64,000 bases of DNA from CAWFGS01 sp963815535. Its GTDB lineage: Bacteria > Pseudomonadota > Alphaproteobacteria > Sphingomonadales > Sphingomonadaceae. The position numbers and the translations under genes were made by a program. The notes under the pieces were generated by a model. That model did no database searches, was not told where the DNA came from, and saw only the letters and a program-made list of their open reading frames with translations. The DNA lies in the NCBI GenBank assembly GCA_963815535.1, contig CAWFGS010000001.1, forward strand, positions 744,001 through 808,000. Reading direction: 5' to 3'. Shown here one piece after another: positions 7,659 through 17,600 of the stretch; position 1 is the stretch's first letter, and every line of letters begins with the position of its first letter.

Positions 7659-8761
7659 ATGGGTTTCCGCTGCGGAATCGTCGGGCTGCCCAATGTCGGC
7701 AAGTCCACCTTGTTCAATGCGCTGACCGAAACGCAGGCGGCGGAGGCGGCGAATTATCCGTTCTGCACGATCGAGCCCAATGTCGGCCAGGTTGCCGTGC
7801 CCGACACGCGGCTGGACAAGATCGCCGCGATCGCGAAATCCGCGAAGATCATCCCGACGCAGCTCGCCTTCGTGGACATTGCCGGGTCTGGTGAAAGGCG
7901 CGTCGCAGGGCGAAGGGTTGGGCAACCAGTTCCTCGGCAACATCCGCGAAGTGGATGCCATCGTCCATGTCCTGCGCTGTTTCGAAGATGACGATATTCA
8001 GCACGTATCGAACCGGGTCGATCCGCTGGCCGATGCGGAGGTGGTCGAAACCGAACTGATGCTGTCCGATCTGGAAAGCCTGGAAAAACGCGTTCCCGCC
8101 GCGCAGAAACGTGCGACCGCCGGGGACAAGGAAGCCAAGGTCGTGGCCAGCGTGCTGGGTCAGGCGCTGGAATTGCTGCGCGAAGGCAAGCCCGCGCGCC
8201 TGACCGTCCCCGCCGATGTGGAGGAAGAACGGCTGTTCGCGCAGGCGCAGCTGCTGACCGCCAAGCCCGTCCTTTACGTCTGCAACGTCGCCGAAGACGA
8301 AGCGGCGGACGGCAACGCGATGAGCGCGCAGGTGTTCGCGAAAGCCGAAGCGGAAGGGGCGCAGGCGGTGGTCGTTTCCGCCGCGATCGAGGCGGAGCTG
8401 GTGACGATGGAACCTGCCGATCGGGTGGAGTTCCTGGAAGAGATGGGCCTGACCGAATCCGGCCTCGCCCGCGTCATCCGTGCGGGATACACTCTGCTGG
8501 GCCTGCAACACGTTTTTCACTGCCGGGCCGAAGGAAACGCGCGCCTGGACCTTCCCCGCCGGCGCACGCGCACCGCAGGCAGCGGGCGAAATCCACACCG
8601 ATTTCGAAAAGGGTTTCATCCGCGCGGAGACGACCGCTTACGACGATTTCGTGTCGTTGGGCGGCGAAGCGGCAGCGCGCGATGCGGGGAAACTGCGGCA
8701 GGAAGGCAAGGACTATCTGGTGCAGGACGGCGACGTGATGCTGTTCAAGTTCAATGTCTGA
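7659..8761 (+). CDS. ychF: Redox-regulated ATPase YchF / OLA1 homologue (frameshifted)
   Basis: Universal TRAFAC-class P-loop ATPase (Obg family) that associates with ribosomes. The G1 motif GLPNVGKST begins at residue 8. The switch region DIAGLVKGAS, the NVAE variant of the specificity motif, and the C-terminal TGS-like domain (NTFFTAGPKE, DFVSLGGEAAARDAGKLR, DGDVMLFKFNV) follow. Three frames are needed. An extra T near 7887 falls inside the DIAG/LVKG motif, and an extra base near 8509 precedes TFFTAG. Removing both gives about 366 aa, the family length, so these are almost certainly sequence errors. Confidence 0.94.
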
Positions 8762-8933
8762 ATTACGGGCGTTTCGCTCTGTCAGAGGCATCCGCAGCGA
8801 AAGCTTGGATCGCTTCATTAGCGTAGCGCCAAGTCGCAGCGACGATGCTAGCTTTGGCTGCAATGACGATGCCTACACGGTCGCACAACGGCACAGACCG
8901 GCCCTCTCCGTTAAAAAGAGCGGGGACGCCAGC

Positions 8934-9628
8934 TCAAACCTCTTCCAGCACCCCGTCGTGCAGCCGCACCACGCGGTCCATCTGCCGCGCCAGCCGTTCG
9001 TTATGCGTGGCGACCAGCGCCGCGTTGCCTTCGCCGCGGACCAGCGACAGAAACTGCGCCAGCACCTTGTCGGCGGTCGCCTCGTCCAGATTGCCGGTCG
9101 GTTCGTCCGCCAGCACCAGATGCGGGCGGTTGGCCAGCGCACGCGCAACCGCGACCCGCTGCTGCTCCCCACCCGACAGCTGGCTGGGCCGATGGGTCAG
9201 CCGGTGCTCCAGGCCGAGCGCAGTCAGCAGCTCGTTCGCGCGCGACCTCGCTTTCGGCGCGCGACCGCGCCCGCCACCATCTGCGGCAAGATGACGTTCT
9301 CGCACGCGTCGAAATCGGGCAGCAGGTGGTGGAACTGATAGACGAACCCAAGATAATCGCGCCGCAACGCCGTGCGCGCGTTGGCGTCCGATTTGGCCGC
9401 GGCCTGTCCGGCGATGGCGATTTCGCCGCCGAAGCCACCTTCCAGCAGGCCGACCGCCTGCAACATGGTCGATTTGCCGGAACCCGACGGACCCAGCAGC
9501 GCGACCAGTTCGCCCGGCTGAATGGTCAGATCGACGCCGCGCAGCACGTCGATCCGCTGGCCGCCCTGTTCGAAACTGCGGGTCAGGCCGCGCAGTTGCA
9601 CCACCGGGCCGAATCGGACCTCATTCAT
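8934..9628 (-). CDS. lolD: Lipoprotein-releasing ABC transporter ATP-binding protein LolD (frameshifted)
   Basis: Powers release of outer-membrane lipoproteins from the inner membrane with LolC/E. Walker A GPSGSGKST, Q-loop YQFHHLLPDF, signature LSGGEQQRVAVARAL and Walker B LVLADEPTGNLD are all present. One missing base near 9250 (about the ARRK/ARSRANELL junction) splits the gene. The repaired product is about 231 aa. Its ATG overlaps the stop codon of the permease gene by 8 bases, so the pair is one operon. 8762-8933, downstream and before ychF, holds no gene that I can see. Confidence 0.92.
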
Positions 9629-10865
9629 AACGCAGCACCTGCACCGGATCGGTGTTCGCCGCCTTGAACGCCGGATACAGCGTGGCGAGGAAGCTCATGC
9701 CCAGCGCCAGCCCGCACGATCGACAGCACTTCCCACGGATCGGTCCGCGCGGGCAATTCGGTCAGGAACCGCATTTCGGGATCCCAGATCGACCGCCCGG
9801 AAATGAACTCGATGAACGCCCGCGATGCCTTGCCGAAAATAGATCACCAGCAGGCCCAGCGCCAACCCGGCCAGCGTGCCGATCGACCCGATGGTGAAGC
9901 CGGTGGTCACGAAGATCTTGACCAGCGACCCCCGGCTTGCGCCCATCGTCCGCAATATCGCGATGTCGCGCGTCTTGGCGCGCACCAGCATCACCAGGCT
10001 GGACAGGATGTTGAACGCCGCGACCAGCACCATGAAACTGAGCACGAATGCGGTCACCAGCCGGTCCACCTGGATCGCTTCGAACAGGGACGCGTTGATG
10101 GTCTTCCAATCGGCGATGTTGGCCCGCCCGGCGAGCTTTTCCTGCACCGGAGCCAATATCTCCCCCACCTCGTCCGGGTCGGTCACCTGCACTTCGATCA
10201 TGCCGATCGTGTCGCCGATCAGCAGCAGGGTCTGCGCGTCCGCCATCGGCATCACGACGAAGGATTTGTCGTAATCGTAGATGCCGACTTCGAAGATCGC
10301 GCCGATTTCATACCCGACCTGACGCGGGACGGTGCCGAACGGGGTCGATCGCCCCTGCGGATTGATGATCGTGACGACGTCGCCGACCCGCGCGCCGATA
10401 TTTTCCGCCAGCCGCGATCCGACCGCGACCTTGTTCGCATCGGGGCGCAGCGCGGACATGTTGCCCAGACAGACCTTTTCGCCCAGCGTGTCGAGATCTT
10501 CGCGCGTGTTGCCGCGCACCAGTATCGCTTCCACCCGGCCGTTGAACGTCACCAGCAAGCGGCTGTTCGATCAGCGGCGATGCGCTGGTGACGCCGGGCG
10601 TCGCCTTCACATCCGCCAGCACGCCCTGCCAATCGTCCAGCCGGCCGCCATATGCCTGCACGATGGCATGGCCGTTGATCCCCACGATCTTGTCCATCAG
10701 TTCTGTGCGAAACCCGTTCATCACGCTCATCACGATGACCAGCATCGCGACGCTGAGCATGACGACGCCCACGCTGATGCCGGCGACCAGGGCGATGAAC
10801 GCCTCCCCCTTGCCCGGCAAGAGGTAGCGTTTGGCAATGGTCCATTCGAATGGGGACAGGATCAA
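9621..10865 (-). CDS. lolC: Lipoprotein-releasing ABC transporter permease LolC/E (frameshifted)
   Basis: Inner-membrane permease of the LolCDE system. The N-terminus (ILSPFEWTIAKRYLLPGKGE) matches the family start when a TTG at 10865 is used. A first membrane helix (VGVVMLSVAMLVIVMSVMNG) and a large periplasmic domain follow, then three C-terminal helices around RTMGASRGSLVKIF, ending ATLYPAFKAANTDPVQVLRYE. Frame changes near 10562, 9830 and 9712 break it. The spliced length of about 415 aa fits LolC. Only one permease gene is present, so the transporter may be a homodimer as in single-LolF-type systems; that is inference. Confidence 0.9.
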
Positions 10866-11019
10866 ATGTGGCTCGATATCATCAGAGTTCGTTTTGCGGC
10901 GATTAGGGTGTGCCGGGCCGGGTGGCAAGGTATGCCCGCCTTCGCCGCTGCACTTGTAATCATTTCGCAACATGGCCATTGCGGGGGCCTTAACGCGGAT
11001 ATGGCCGGCGGACCCCATT

Positions 11020-12493
11020 ATGCATATTTCCCACCCGTTTCACGATGCCAATGGCGATCACCTGCGCGAGGAATGCGGCGTGTTCGGCGCGGTCGGCGCG
11101 CCCGATGCCTCCGCCGCGACCGCGCTGGGCCTCCATGCGCTGCAACATCGCGGGCAGGAAGCGGCGGGCATCACCAGTTACGATGGCACGGAGTTCTATT
11201 CGCGCCGCGGCACCGGCCATGTCGCGGAAAACTTTTCCAGCGAAGAGGCGATCGCGCAACTGCCCGGCTTCATGGCGGCGGGCCATGTGCGGTATTCCAC
11301 CACCGGCGGCGCGGGTCTGCGTAACGTGCAGCCGCTCTATGCCGATCTGGCGAGTGGCGGGTTCGCCATCGCGCATAACGGCAATATTTCGAACGCAGCC
11401 ACCCTGCGTGACGAGCTGGTGGCGAAGGGCGCGATATTTCAATCGACCAGCGATACCGAAGTCATCATCCATCTGGTCGCGACCAGCCGCTATCCCACGC
11501 TGATCGACCGTTTCGTCGATGCGTTGCGGATGGTGGAGGGGGCCTATTCGCTGATCGTGATGACGCGCGAGGGGATGATCGCTTGCCGCGACCCGATGGG
11601 CATTCGCCCGCTGGTGATGGGGAAGCTGGGCGACAGCACCCTGTTCGCCAGCGAAACCGTGGCGTTCGATGTGTGCGGGGCCGAATTCGTGCAGGCAAGT
11701 GGAACCCGGCGAAATCATCCGCGTCGATTTTGACGGGCGCGTGGAAAGCCTGCGCCCGTTCGGCAATCACCGCCCGCGCCCGTGCATTTTCGAACACGTC
11801 TATTTCAGCCGCCCGGATTCGGTGTTCGACGGGCAGTCCGTCTATGCCAGTCGCAAGGCGATCGGCGCGCAGCTGGCGCTGGAAAGCCCTGCCGACGTCG
11901 ATCTGGTCGTGCCCGTCCCCGACAGCGGCGTGCCCGCCGCGATCGGTTTCGCGCAAGCATCGGGCGTGCCGTTCGAATTGGGCATCATCCGGTCGCATTA
12001 CGTGGGGCGCACCTTCATCCAGCCGACGGAAGGGGCGCGCACGTCCGGCGTGACCATGAAACACAACGCCAACCGCGCCATCGTGGAAGGAAAACGCATC
12101 GTCCTGATCGACGATTCGCTGGTGCGCGGGACCACCAGTTTGAAAATCGTCGAAATGATGCGGGAAGCAGGCGCGAAGGAAGTGCATTTCCGCGTCGCCA
12201 GCCCGCCTTTCGCGCATAGCTGTTTCTATGGCGTCGATACGCCCGAACGATCGAAACTGCTGGCCGCGCGGATGGAGCTGGAAGCGATGCGGACTTTCAT
12301 CGCGGCAGACAGTCTGGCGTTCATTTCCATCGACGGGCTTTACCGCGCCGTCGGGCAATCGGAACGCGATGCCGCCGCCCCGCAATATTGCGATGCGTGT
12401 TTCACCGGCGATTACCCGACCGCGCTGACCGATCTGAACCGCCGGACGGAAGGGGCGGCGCAACTGTCCTTCCCCGGAACGAAGGTGGCCTGA
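11020..12493 (+). CDS. purF: Amidophosphoribosyltransferase (frameshifted)
   Basis: First committed step of purine synthesis: PRPP plus glutamine to phosphoribosylamine. Starting at ATG 11020 the sequence reads HLREECGVFG, where Cys19 would be the N-terminal nucleophile after propeptide removal. Glutaminase features (HRGQEAAGI, GHVRYSTTG, AHNGNISN) are followed by the PRPP site VLIDDSLVRGTTS. An extra A at 11697-11698 shifts the frame before VEPGEIIRVDFDG. Without it the protein is about 490 aa, normal for the family. The stop overlaps the next gene's ATG by one base. Confidence 0.95.
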
Positions 12494-13203
12494 TGGCGGA
12501 CGCAGTATTCGCAGGCAAACTGGCGCTCGTCACCGGGGCCAGCAAGGGCATCGGCGCGGCGACCGCCGTGGCTCTGGCCCGAAACGGGGCGCATGTCATC
12601 TTGACCGGACGCGACGTGAAAGCGTTGGAAACGGTCGAAGATCAGGTTCACGCAGCTGGCGGACAATCCACTATCGCCCCGCTCGATCTGGCGGAACCCG
12701 ATGCGATTGCACGCCTCGCCGGCGCGATTGCGGGCCGATGGGACCGGCTGGATGTCCTCGTCATCAGCGCGGCCTATTTGCCTACCCTCACGCCCGCGAC
12801 CCAGATCGATCCCAAGCAGTTTACACAAGCGATGACCACCAATGTGCTGGCGACCCAGGCATTGCTGGCGGCGTTCGATCCGATGCTGAAACGCAGCGAT
12901 GCCGGGCGGGTGATCGGGTTGACCAGCAGCGTCGGCGCCAAGCCGCGCGCCTATTGGGGTGCGTATGGCGCCACCAAAGCCGCGTTCGACACCCTGCTCG
13001 ACTGTTACGGGCAGGAGGTCGAGAAGATCGGCGGCATCCGCGTGGCCATCGTCGATCCCGGCGCGACGCGAACGGCGATGCGGGCGAAAGCCTATCCCGG
13101 CGAAGACCCCAAAACGGTGAAGCCGCCTGAAAAAGTTGCCGAGGCCATCGTCAGCCTGTTGACGCAGGATTTTCCCGCCAATCATCGCTTACGCATAGAT
13201 TGA
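12493..13203 (+). CDS. SDR family NAD(P)-dependent oxidoreductase
   Basis: 236-residue classical short-chain dehydrogenase with VTGASKGIGAATA near residue 13, a variant ISAAYLP in place of NNAG, the catalytic Ser in LTSSVG and YGATK near 160. The ATG overlaps the purF stop codon (TGATG), so the two are translationally coupled. An SDR gene directly after purF is common in sphingomonads. The substrate is not evident. The loss of the canonical NNAG is shared with some YciK-like members. Confidence 0.88.
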   Translation: MADAVFAGKLALVTGASKGIGAATAVALARNGAHVILTGRDVKALETVEDQVHAAGGQSTIAPLDLAEPDAIARLAGAIAGRWDRLDVLVISAAYLPTLTPATQIDPKQFTQAMTTNVLATQALLAAFDPMLKRSDAGRVIGLTSSVGAKPRAYWGAYGATKAAFDTLLDCYGQEVEKIGGIRVAIVDPGATRTAMRAKAYPGEDPKTVKPPEKVAEAIVSLLTQDFPANHRLRID

Positions 13204-13317
13204 ACGGGGTGGTTAATTTGGCGTAACCAGCCCCGTTCACCGCCTTCGCCAGCATTCCGGTAACGCGCCTGCCCCCATAAATCGCCCCACACCACACGCG
13301 CGAAAGGGCAGCGGGCA

Positions 13318-13653
13318 TTGGGCGAACAACCGATCCATCCATTCACGGCCGGACACGACAATCGCGAAGGGCCGCGAACCCTGCTGGCGATCCCTGCGAA
13401 ACTGCGGCTGGCGGGCCATTCACCTTACGCGACGACGGTACACAATCTGTCGCTGGCCGGGTTCAACGCGAGCGCGATCGGGACGATGCGGCCCGCGCAG
13501 ATCTGCTGGCTGATGATACCCGGCCTGGAATCGCTGCAAAGCGAGGTGATCTGGCACAAAGGCACGCTGGCAGGCTTCCGGTTCTACAGCGCGCTGTCGC
13601 CGGTCGTTTTCGACCATATACTTGCGAAATATCCGCGCAGGCCGCTTTGGTAA
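13318..13653 (+). CDS. PilZ-domain c-di-GMP-binding protein
   Basis: 111-residue single-domain protein. The two PilZ signature elements are present: an RxxxR pair (REGPR, residues 17-21) and NLSLAGF (N-x-S-x-x-G, about residues 43-49), together the c-di-GMP-binding surface. The start is a TTG at 13318 preceded by GAAAGGG. It probably acts as a stand-alone receiver domain, but the output partner is unknown. It is convergent with the serine hydrolase gene, 18 bases apart. Confidence 0.75.
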   Translation: MGEQPIHPFTAGHDNREGPRTLLAIPAKLRLAGHSPYATTVHNLSLAGFNASAIGTMRPAQICWLMIPGLESLQSEVIWHKGTLAGFRFYSALSPVVFDHILAKYPRRPLW

Positions 13654-13671
13654 TCGTGCGCGGGCTGCCGG

Positions 13672-14883
13672 TTACCGGGCGGCGGCGATTTTTGCGGCAA
13701 GTTCGCGCCCGGCTATGCGCGCGTCATTGTCCGTCGCGCCGGACCAGTTGCTGATGATCGCGATCACCGTGCCGCTTTCCGGCATGACCGTGATCGCTTG
13801 CCCGAAAATGCCTTGCGCGCCCCAATTGCCCCCATCGAACGTCCACCATTGGTAGCCGTAACCTGCGCCGGCATCGTTGAACTTCACTTGCGGCGCGGTC
13901 GCATCGGCGAACCAGCCGGCGGGCACGATACCGTCCCCGCCCTCCAGCGCGAACTGCCCCATCCGCGCGTAATCCGCCAATCGCAGCGACAGGCAGCAGC
14001 CGCCGATACTGCGCCCCGCCTGTTCGGACATCCAGAACATGTCGCCTGCAAACCCGGCCGGATTGACGATCTTCACCTTGGCATAATCGGCCAGGCTCAT
14101 GCCCACGGCGCGTTCGACCAGCACGCCGAGCAGGTTGGTTTCGCCCGTTTTGTAAACCCACTTTTCCCCCGCCGGGGCCTCCCGCGGGAGGGCTTTCAGC
14201 TGGTTGACGATCTGATCTTCGCCCGGCGCGGCGGCAATGCTGGCCATACGCGCAACGTCGCTGGCAGGATCGGTATAGCTTTCGTTCCATTTTATGCCGG
14301 ACGTCATCGTCGCCAGCTGGCGCACCGTGACCTGTTCGTATGGCGAGCCGACCATTTCGGGGATGTAGGTGGCGACGCTGTCGTCCAGGCTGGCGACCGC
14401 GCCGTCGCGCACCGCCGCACCGAGCAGAGTGGAGGTGAAGCTTTTCGCAACGGAAAAGCTGGTCCAGCGATCATCGGCGGACATTCCCAGCGCGTAATCT
14501 TCGAACCGGACGCGGCCATCGCGCAGCACCATGACTCCGGCGGCGTTGGTGTCCGCCATGTAGTCGCGGATGTCGCGCTGCAGCTCCGCCGACAGAGGCG
14601 TTCCCGCCGGCAAAAGGCGCGGGATCGGTGCGCCGGGAACTTCGCGGCCCGGAAACCAGCGTTCCATATCGCGGAACCGTTCGCTGCGCTGCGCGGTGTT
14701 CCAGAACAGCACTTGCCGGTCCGCGTCGGTCACATCCGCCGCCGGGGTGACGAGGCGCACTTCCTGACTGTCGCTGCGGGCGTTGACCGTCGGGGCCGTA
14801 TCGCCGCCCGCCATGCACCCGCCCAGCATCGTCGCCGATGCCAGCAATGCCGCGCCGAAACCTGCTTTACCCAAACGGCCCAT
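13672..14883 (-). CDS. Serine hydrolase lipoprotein (class C beta-lactamase family)
   Basis: 403-residue exported protein with a lipoprotein signal (TMLGGC). The beta-lactamase/DD-peptidase fold is indicated by the SxxK motif in FSVAKSFTS (about 146-154) and the domain's LATMTSGIKWNE, plus a C-terminal YGYQWWTFDGG stretch and an AIISNWS ending. Substrates of such proteins range from esters to peptidoglycan peptides and cannot be assigned here. The reading frame is intact. The cfa gene lies 22 bases upstream on the same strand. Confidence 0.86.
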   Translation of the reverse strand: MGRLGKAGFGAALLASATMLGGCMAGGDTAPTVNARSDSQEVRLVTPAADVTDADRQVLFWNTAQRSERFRDMERWFPGREVPGAPIPRLLPAGTPLSAELQRDIRDYMADTNAAGVMVLRDGRVRFEDYALGMSADDRWTSFSVAKSFTSTLLGAAVRDGAVASLDDSVATYIPEMVGSPYEQVTVRQLATMTSGIKWNESYTDPASDVARMASIAAAPGEDQIVNQLKALPREAPAGEKWVYKTGETNLLGVLVERAVGMSLADYAKVKIVNPAGFAGDMFWMSEQAGRSIGGCCLSLRLADYARMGQFALEGGDGIVPAGWFADATAPQVKFNDAGAGYGYQWWTFDGGNWGAQGIFGQAITVMPESGTVIAIISNWSGATDNDARIAGRELAAKIAAAR

Positions 14884-14904
14884 AATTCATCCCCTGCTGC
14901 AAAA

Positions 14905-16161
14905 TTACGCTGGTTTCACCAAAGTTACCTGACACACATCGATCCCGCCACCGCGAAATCCCCCTTCGCAATACATCAGATAATACCGCCACAGATCGAT
15001 GAACTGCCGGTCGAAGCCGACGGGCAAAGTGCCCTCCTCCACCGCATCGTCGAACGCGCCGCGCCATTCGGCCAGCGTTCGTGCGTAGTCCGGGCCGAAA
15101 GCTTGCCGGTCTCGCCATTCCAGCCCGCGCGCGTGTGCCAAGGCGCGAAATTCGCTTTCCCGGATCAGCAATCCGCCGGGGAAGATATAGGCCTGAATGA
15201 AATCCGCTCCGGCGGCATAGGCATCGAACACATCGTCATGCATGGCGATATACTGGATCGCGGCGCGGCCGCCCGGTTTCAGATTGCGGGCGATGCAATC
15301 TAAGTAGCTCGGCCAATATTCGCGCCCCACCGCCTCCACCATTTCGACGCTGACGATCGCGTCGTATTGCCCGGCGACATCGCGGTAATCCTGATTGCGG
15401 AAATCGATGCCGGGGCCATAGCGGCCGCGCGCCCAGGCCAGCTGCTGTTCGGACAGGCTGATGGCCGTCACCTGCGCGCCGCCGGTGGCCAGATGGCCCG
15501 CCAGGCTGCCCCAGCCACAGCCGATTTCCAACACGGTTTTCGCATCCCCGATCCGCTGCGACCCGATCCGATCCGACAGGGCGCGCCATTTGCGGTGCTG
15601 CGCCGCCTCCATATCGTCCCCGTCGGCGTAAATACCGCTGGAATAGGACATGGTCGGATCGAGCCACGCGGCGTAGAAATCGTTGCCGAGATCGTAATGC
15701 GCCTGAATGTTGCGCTGCGCCCCGACAGGCGTGTTGCGATTGAGGAAATGCGCGGCGCGCGCCGCCAGCCGGAACGGCCCGCTCGCCCGGCCCAGCGCGC
15801 CCAGCGACACGGCGTTGGCGTTGAAAACCGCGAACACCGCCACCGGGTCCGGGCTGCTCCATTCGCCTGCCGCCCATGCCTGATACCAGCCGACCGATCC
15901 GTTCGTCACCAGCCGCAGCAGACCGCGCCAGTCGTGCAATGTAACCGCCGCATCGTGGCCCGGTGCTGTGCCGCCGAGCATACGCTGCGACCCATCGGGC
16001 AGCGTGCCAAGGATGGATCCCGTTACGAGCCCGCGGTCGAGCGTGTCGAGCAATCGAGCGAAGCCGGGCGCGAACATCCGCGACAGCAGGCCGGGCTTAC
16101 GTTCGAACCGAGCCGCCCTGCCGCGCAGGCCCCCGCCTCTGCCAGATTGCGTCCCATGCAT
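14905..16161 (-). CDS. cfa: Cyclopropane-fatty-acyl-phospholipid synthase family protein
   Basis: SAM-dependent enzyme that methylenates unsaturated acyl chains of membrane phospholipids. The 418-residue product carries the family N-terminal lipid-binding region and then NIQAHYDLGNDFYAAWLD (about 158-175), SYSSGIY, the SAM motif VLEIGCGWGSL, VSVEMVEAVG and FIFPGG-type IQAYIFPGG. The frame is intact over the full length. A Cfa homologue of unknown specificity is the cautious alternative. Confidence 0.9.
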   Translation of the reverse strand: MHGTQSGRGGGLRGRAARFERKPGLLSRMFAPGFARLLDTLDRGLVTGSILGTLPDGSQRMLGGTAPGHDAAVTLHDWRGLLRLVTNGSVGWYQAWAAGEWSSPDPVAVFAVFNANAVSLGALGRASGPFRLAARAAHFLNRNTPVGAQRNIQAHYDLGNDFYAAWLDPTMSYSSGIYADGDDMEAAQHRKWRALSDRIGSQRIGDAKTVLEIGCGWGSLAGHLATGGAQVTAISLSEQQLAWARGRYGPGIDFRNQDYRDVAGQYDAIVSVEMVEAVGREYWPSYLDCIARNLKPGGRAAIQYIAMHDDVFDAYAAGADFIQAYIFPGGLLIRESEFRALAHARGLEWRDRQAFGPDYARTLAEWRGAFDDAVEEGTLPVGFDRQFIDLWRYYLMYCEGGFRGGGIDVCQVTLVKPA

Positions 16162-16208
16162 CGGCCAACCCTATGGCGACAGCGGCGCACCGGGGCAAGC
16201 GCGGGAAC

Positions 16209-17594
16209 CTAATCTTTGGTGGCGCGATAGGCATCCAGCGCACGTTCGCGGGCGTCGCGATGTTCGATCATTCTGCCGGGTAATCGCCCGGCCGCACATC
16301 GTCTTCGGGATCGTGAATGTCGTCGTCGGACAGATCGGCCAGTTCCGGCACGTATTCGCGAATGTAATCGGCCGCATCGAATTTGGGCGATTGGGTCAGC
16401 GGGGCCATGATCCGGCTGAACATGTTGCTGTCCACACCGCTGCCCGAAATCCATTGCCAATTGACGGTGTTGTTGCCGTAATCGGCATCGACCAGGCAGT
16501 CCCAATACCATTGTTCGCCCAGCCGCCAGTCGATCAGCAGGTGTTTTACCAGAAAGCTGGCCGCGATCATGCGGACGCGGTTGTGCATCCAGCCGTCGCG
16601 CCACAGCTGCCGCATTCCGGCGTCGACGATCGGGATAACCGGTGCGGCCCTGCTGCCAGGCTTTCGAGGTCGCGATTGCACTGCATCGGATCCGGCTGCG
16701 CGCCACAGATCGCTGTCGTAGCCGTCGCGATAGGATTCGCTGCCGTAATCGGGAAACTGCTGGATCACGTTCTGCGTGATAATCGCGCCAGATCAGTTCC
16801 TTGCCATAGGTTTCCCAGCCCTTGCCCCGGCGTCCCTTCAGCGCGTGCCACATCGTCACCACCGATATTTCGCCCCAATGCAGATGCGGCGACATGCGCG
16901 ACGATCCGTCGATGGAAGGGAGATTGCGCGCGTCGTCGTAATCGCCGACCTCGTCCTCCCACGATGCAAGCCGGTCATGCGCGGCGCCTTCGCCCACTTT
17001 CCAGAAATCGCGTATGCCGCCCGACCAGTCCGGTTTGGTCGGCAGCAAGTCCCAGTCGGCCAGATCGTCGCTGTCGGGCCATTCGTCCGGCCCCGCGATC
17101 GTATCGGGTTCGGGCAAATGATCGCGCGGCGGCATCTTTTCCAGCACGGCGCGGGAAAACGGGGTGTAGATCTTGTAGGGCGTGCCCGAGCCCGTGGTCG
17201 CGGTGCCGGGCGGCAGCAGATAATTGCCGTCATACAGTTTCAGATCGTAATCGGCGGCCAGCCGGCTTTCGGCATCCACCCACCAGCTTTCGTAATGGCG
17301 GTTCGCATGGATTGCTTCCGCCCCCGTCTGGTCGGCGATTTTCGCCAACTGGTCCACCGCATCGCCGCGCCGCAGGACGATGCGGGAACGGTGCTTGCCG
17401 AAATCCTTGCCCAGGGATGTCAGCGAATGGTGCAGCCACCAACGGCTTGCCCCGCCATAGGCATGGTCCCCTGCCGCATCGTCATCCAGCACGAACACCG
17501 GAATGACCGGTCCGGCCTCGGCTGCGTGATAAAGGGCGGGTTGATCGGCCAAACGCAGATCGCGCCGCAGCCATACGATTTGGGGTTTGGTCAT
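16209..17594 (-). CDS. phrB: Deoxyribodipyrimidine photolyase (multiply frameshifted)
   Basis: Light-dependent repair of pyrimidine dimers. The N-terminal antenna domain (IVWLRRDLRLADQPAL) and FAD domain (SRMSPHLHWGEIS, GMRQLWRDGWMHNRVRM, WYWDCLVDADYGNNTVNWQW) are all present. Frame changes occur near 16783, 16690, 16630 and 16273. The middle two compensate each other, so a short stretch is read in the wrong frame. The repaired protein ends EHRDARERALDAYRATK, typical of CPD photolyases, at about 460 aa. The start ATG lies 6 bases after the next upstream gene's stop. Confidence 0.92.
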   Translation of the reverse strand: MTKPQIVWLRRDLRLADQPALYHAAEAGPVIPVFVLDDDAAGDHAYGGASRWWLHHSLTSLGKDFGKHRSRIVLRRGDAVDQLAKIADQTGAEAIHANRHYESWWVDAESRLAADYDLKLYDGNYLLPPGTATTGSGTPYKIYTPFSRAVLEKMPPRDHLPEPDTIAGPDEWPDSDDLADWDLLPTKPDWSGGIRDFWKVGEGAAHDRLASWEDEVGDYDDARNLPSIDGSSRMSPHLHWGEISVVTMWHALKGRRGKGWETYGKELIWRDYHAERDPAVSRLRQRILSRRLRQRSVARSRIRCSAIATSKAWQQGRTGYPDRRRRNAAAVARRLDAQPRPHDRGQLSGKTPADRLAAGRTMVLGLPGRCRLRQQHRQLAMDFGQRCGQQHVQPDHGPADPIAQIRCGRLHSRIRAGTGRSVRRRHSRSRRRCAAGRLPGRMIEHRDARERALDAYRATKD

Positions 17595-17600
17595 ACGTCC

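Noticed and set aside
7780..8826. Separate GTPase gene starting inside ychF
   Set aside because: It is the continuation of YchF after a single extra base; motif order and total length fit one gene.
16209..17594. Photolyase as a degraded pseudogene
   Set aside because: All domains are intact across frames and the same kind of indel hits essential genes, so sequence error explains it better.
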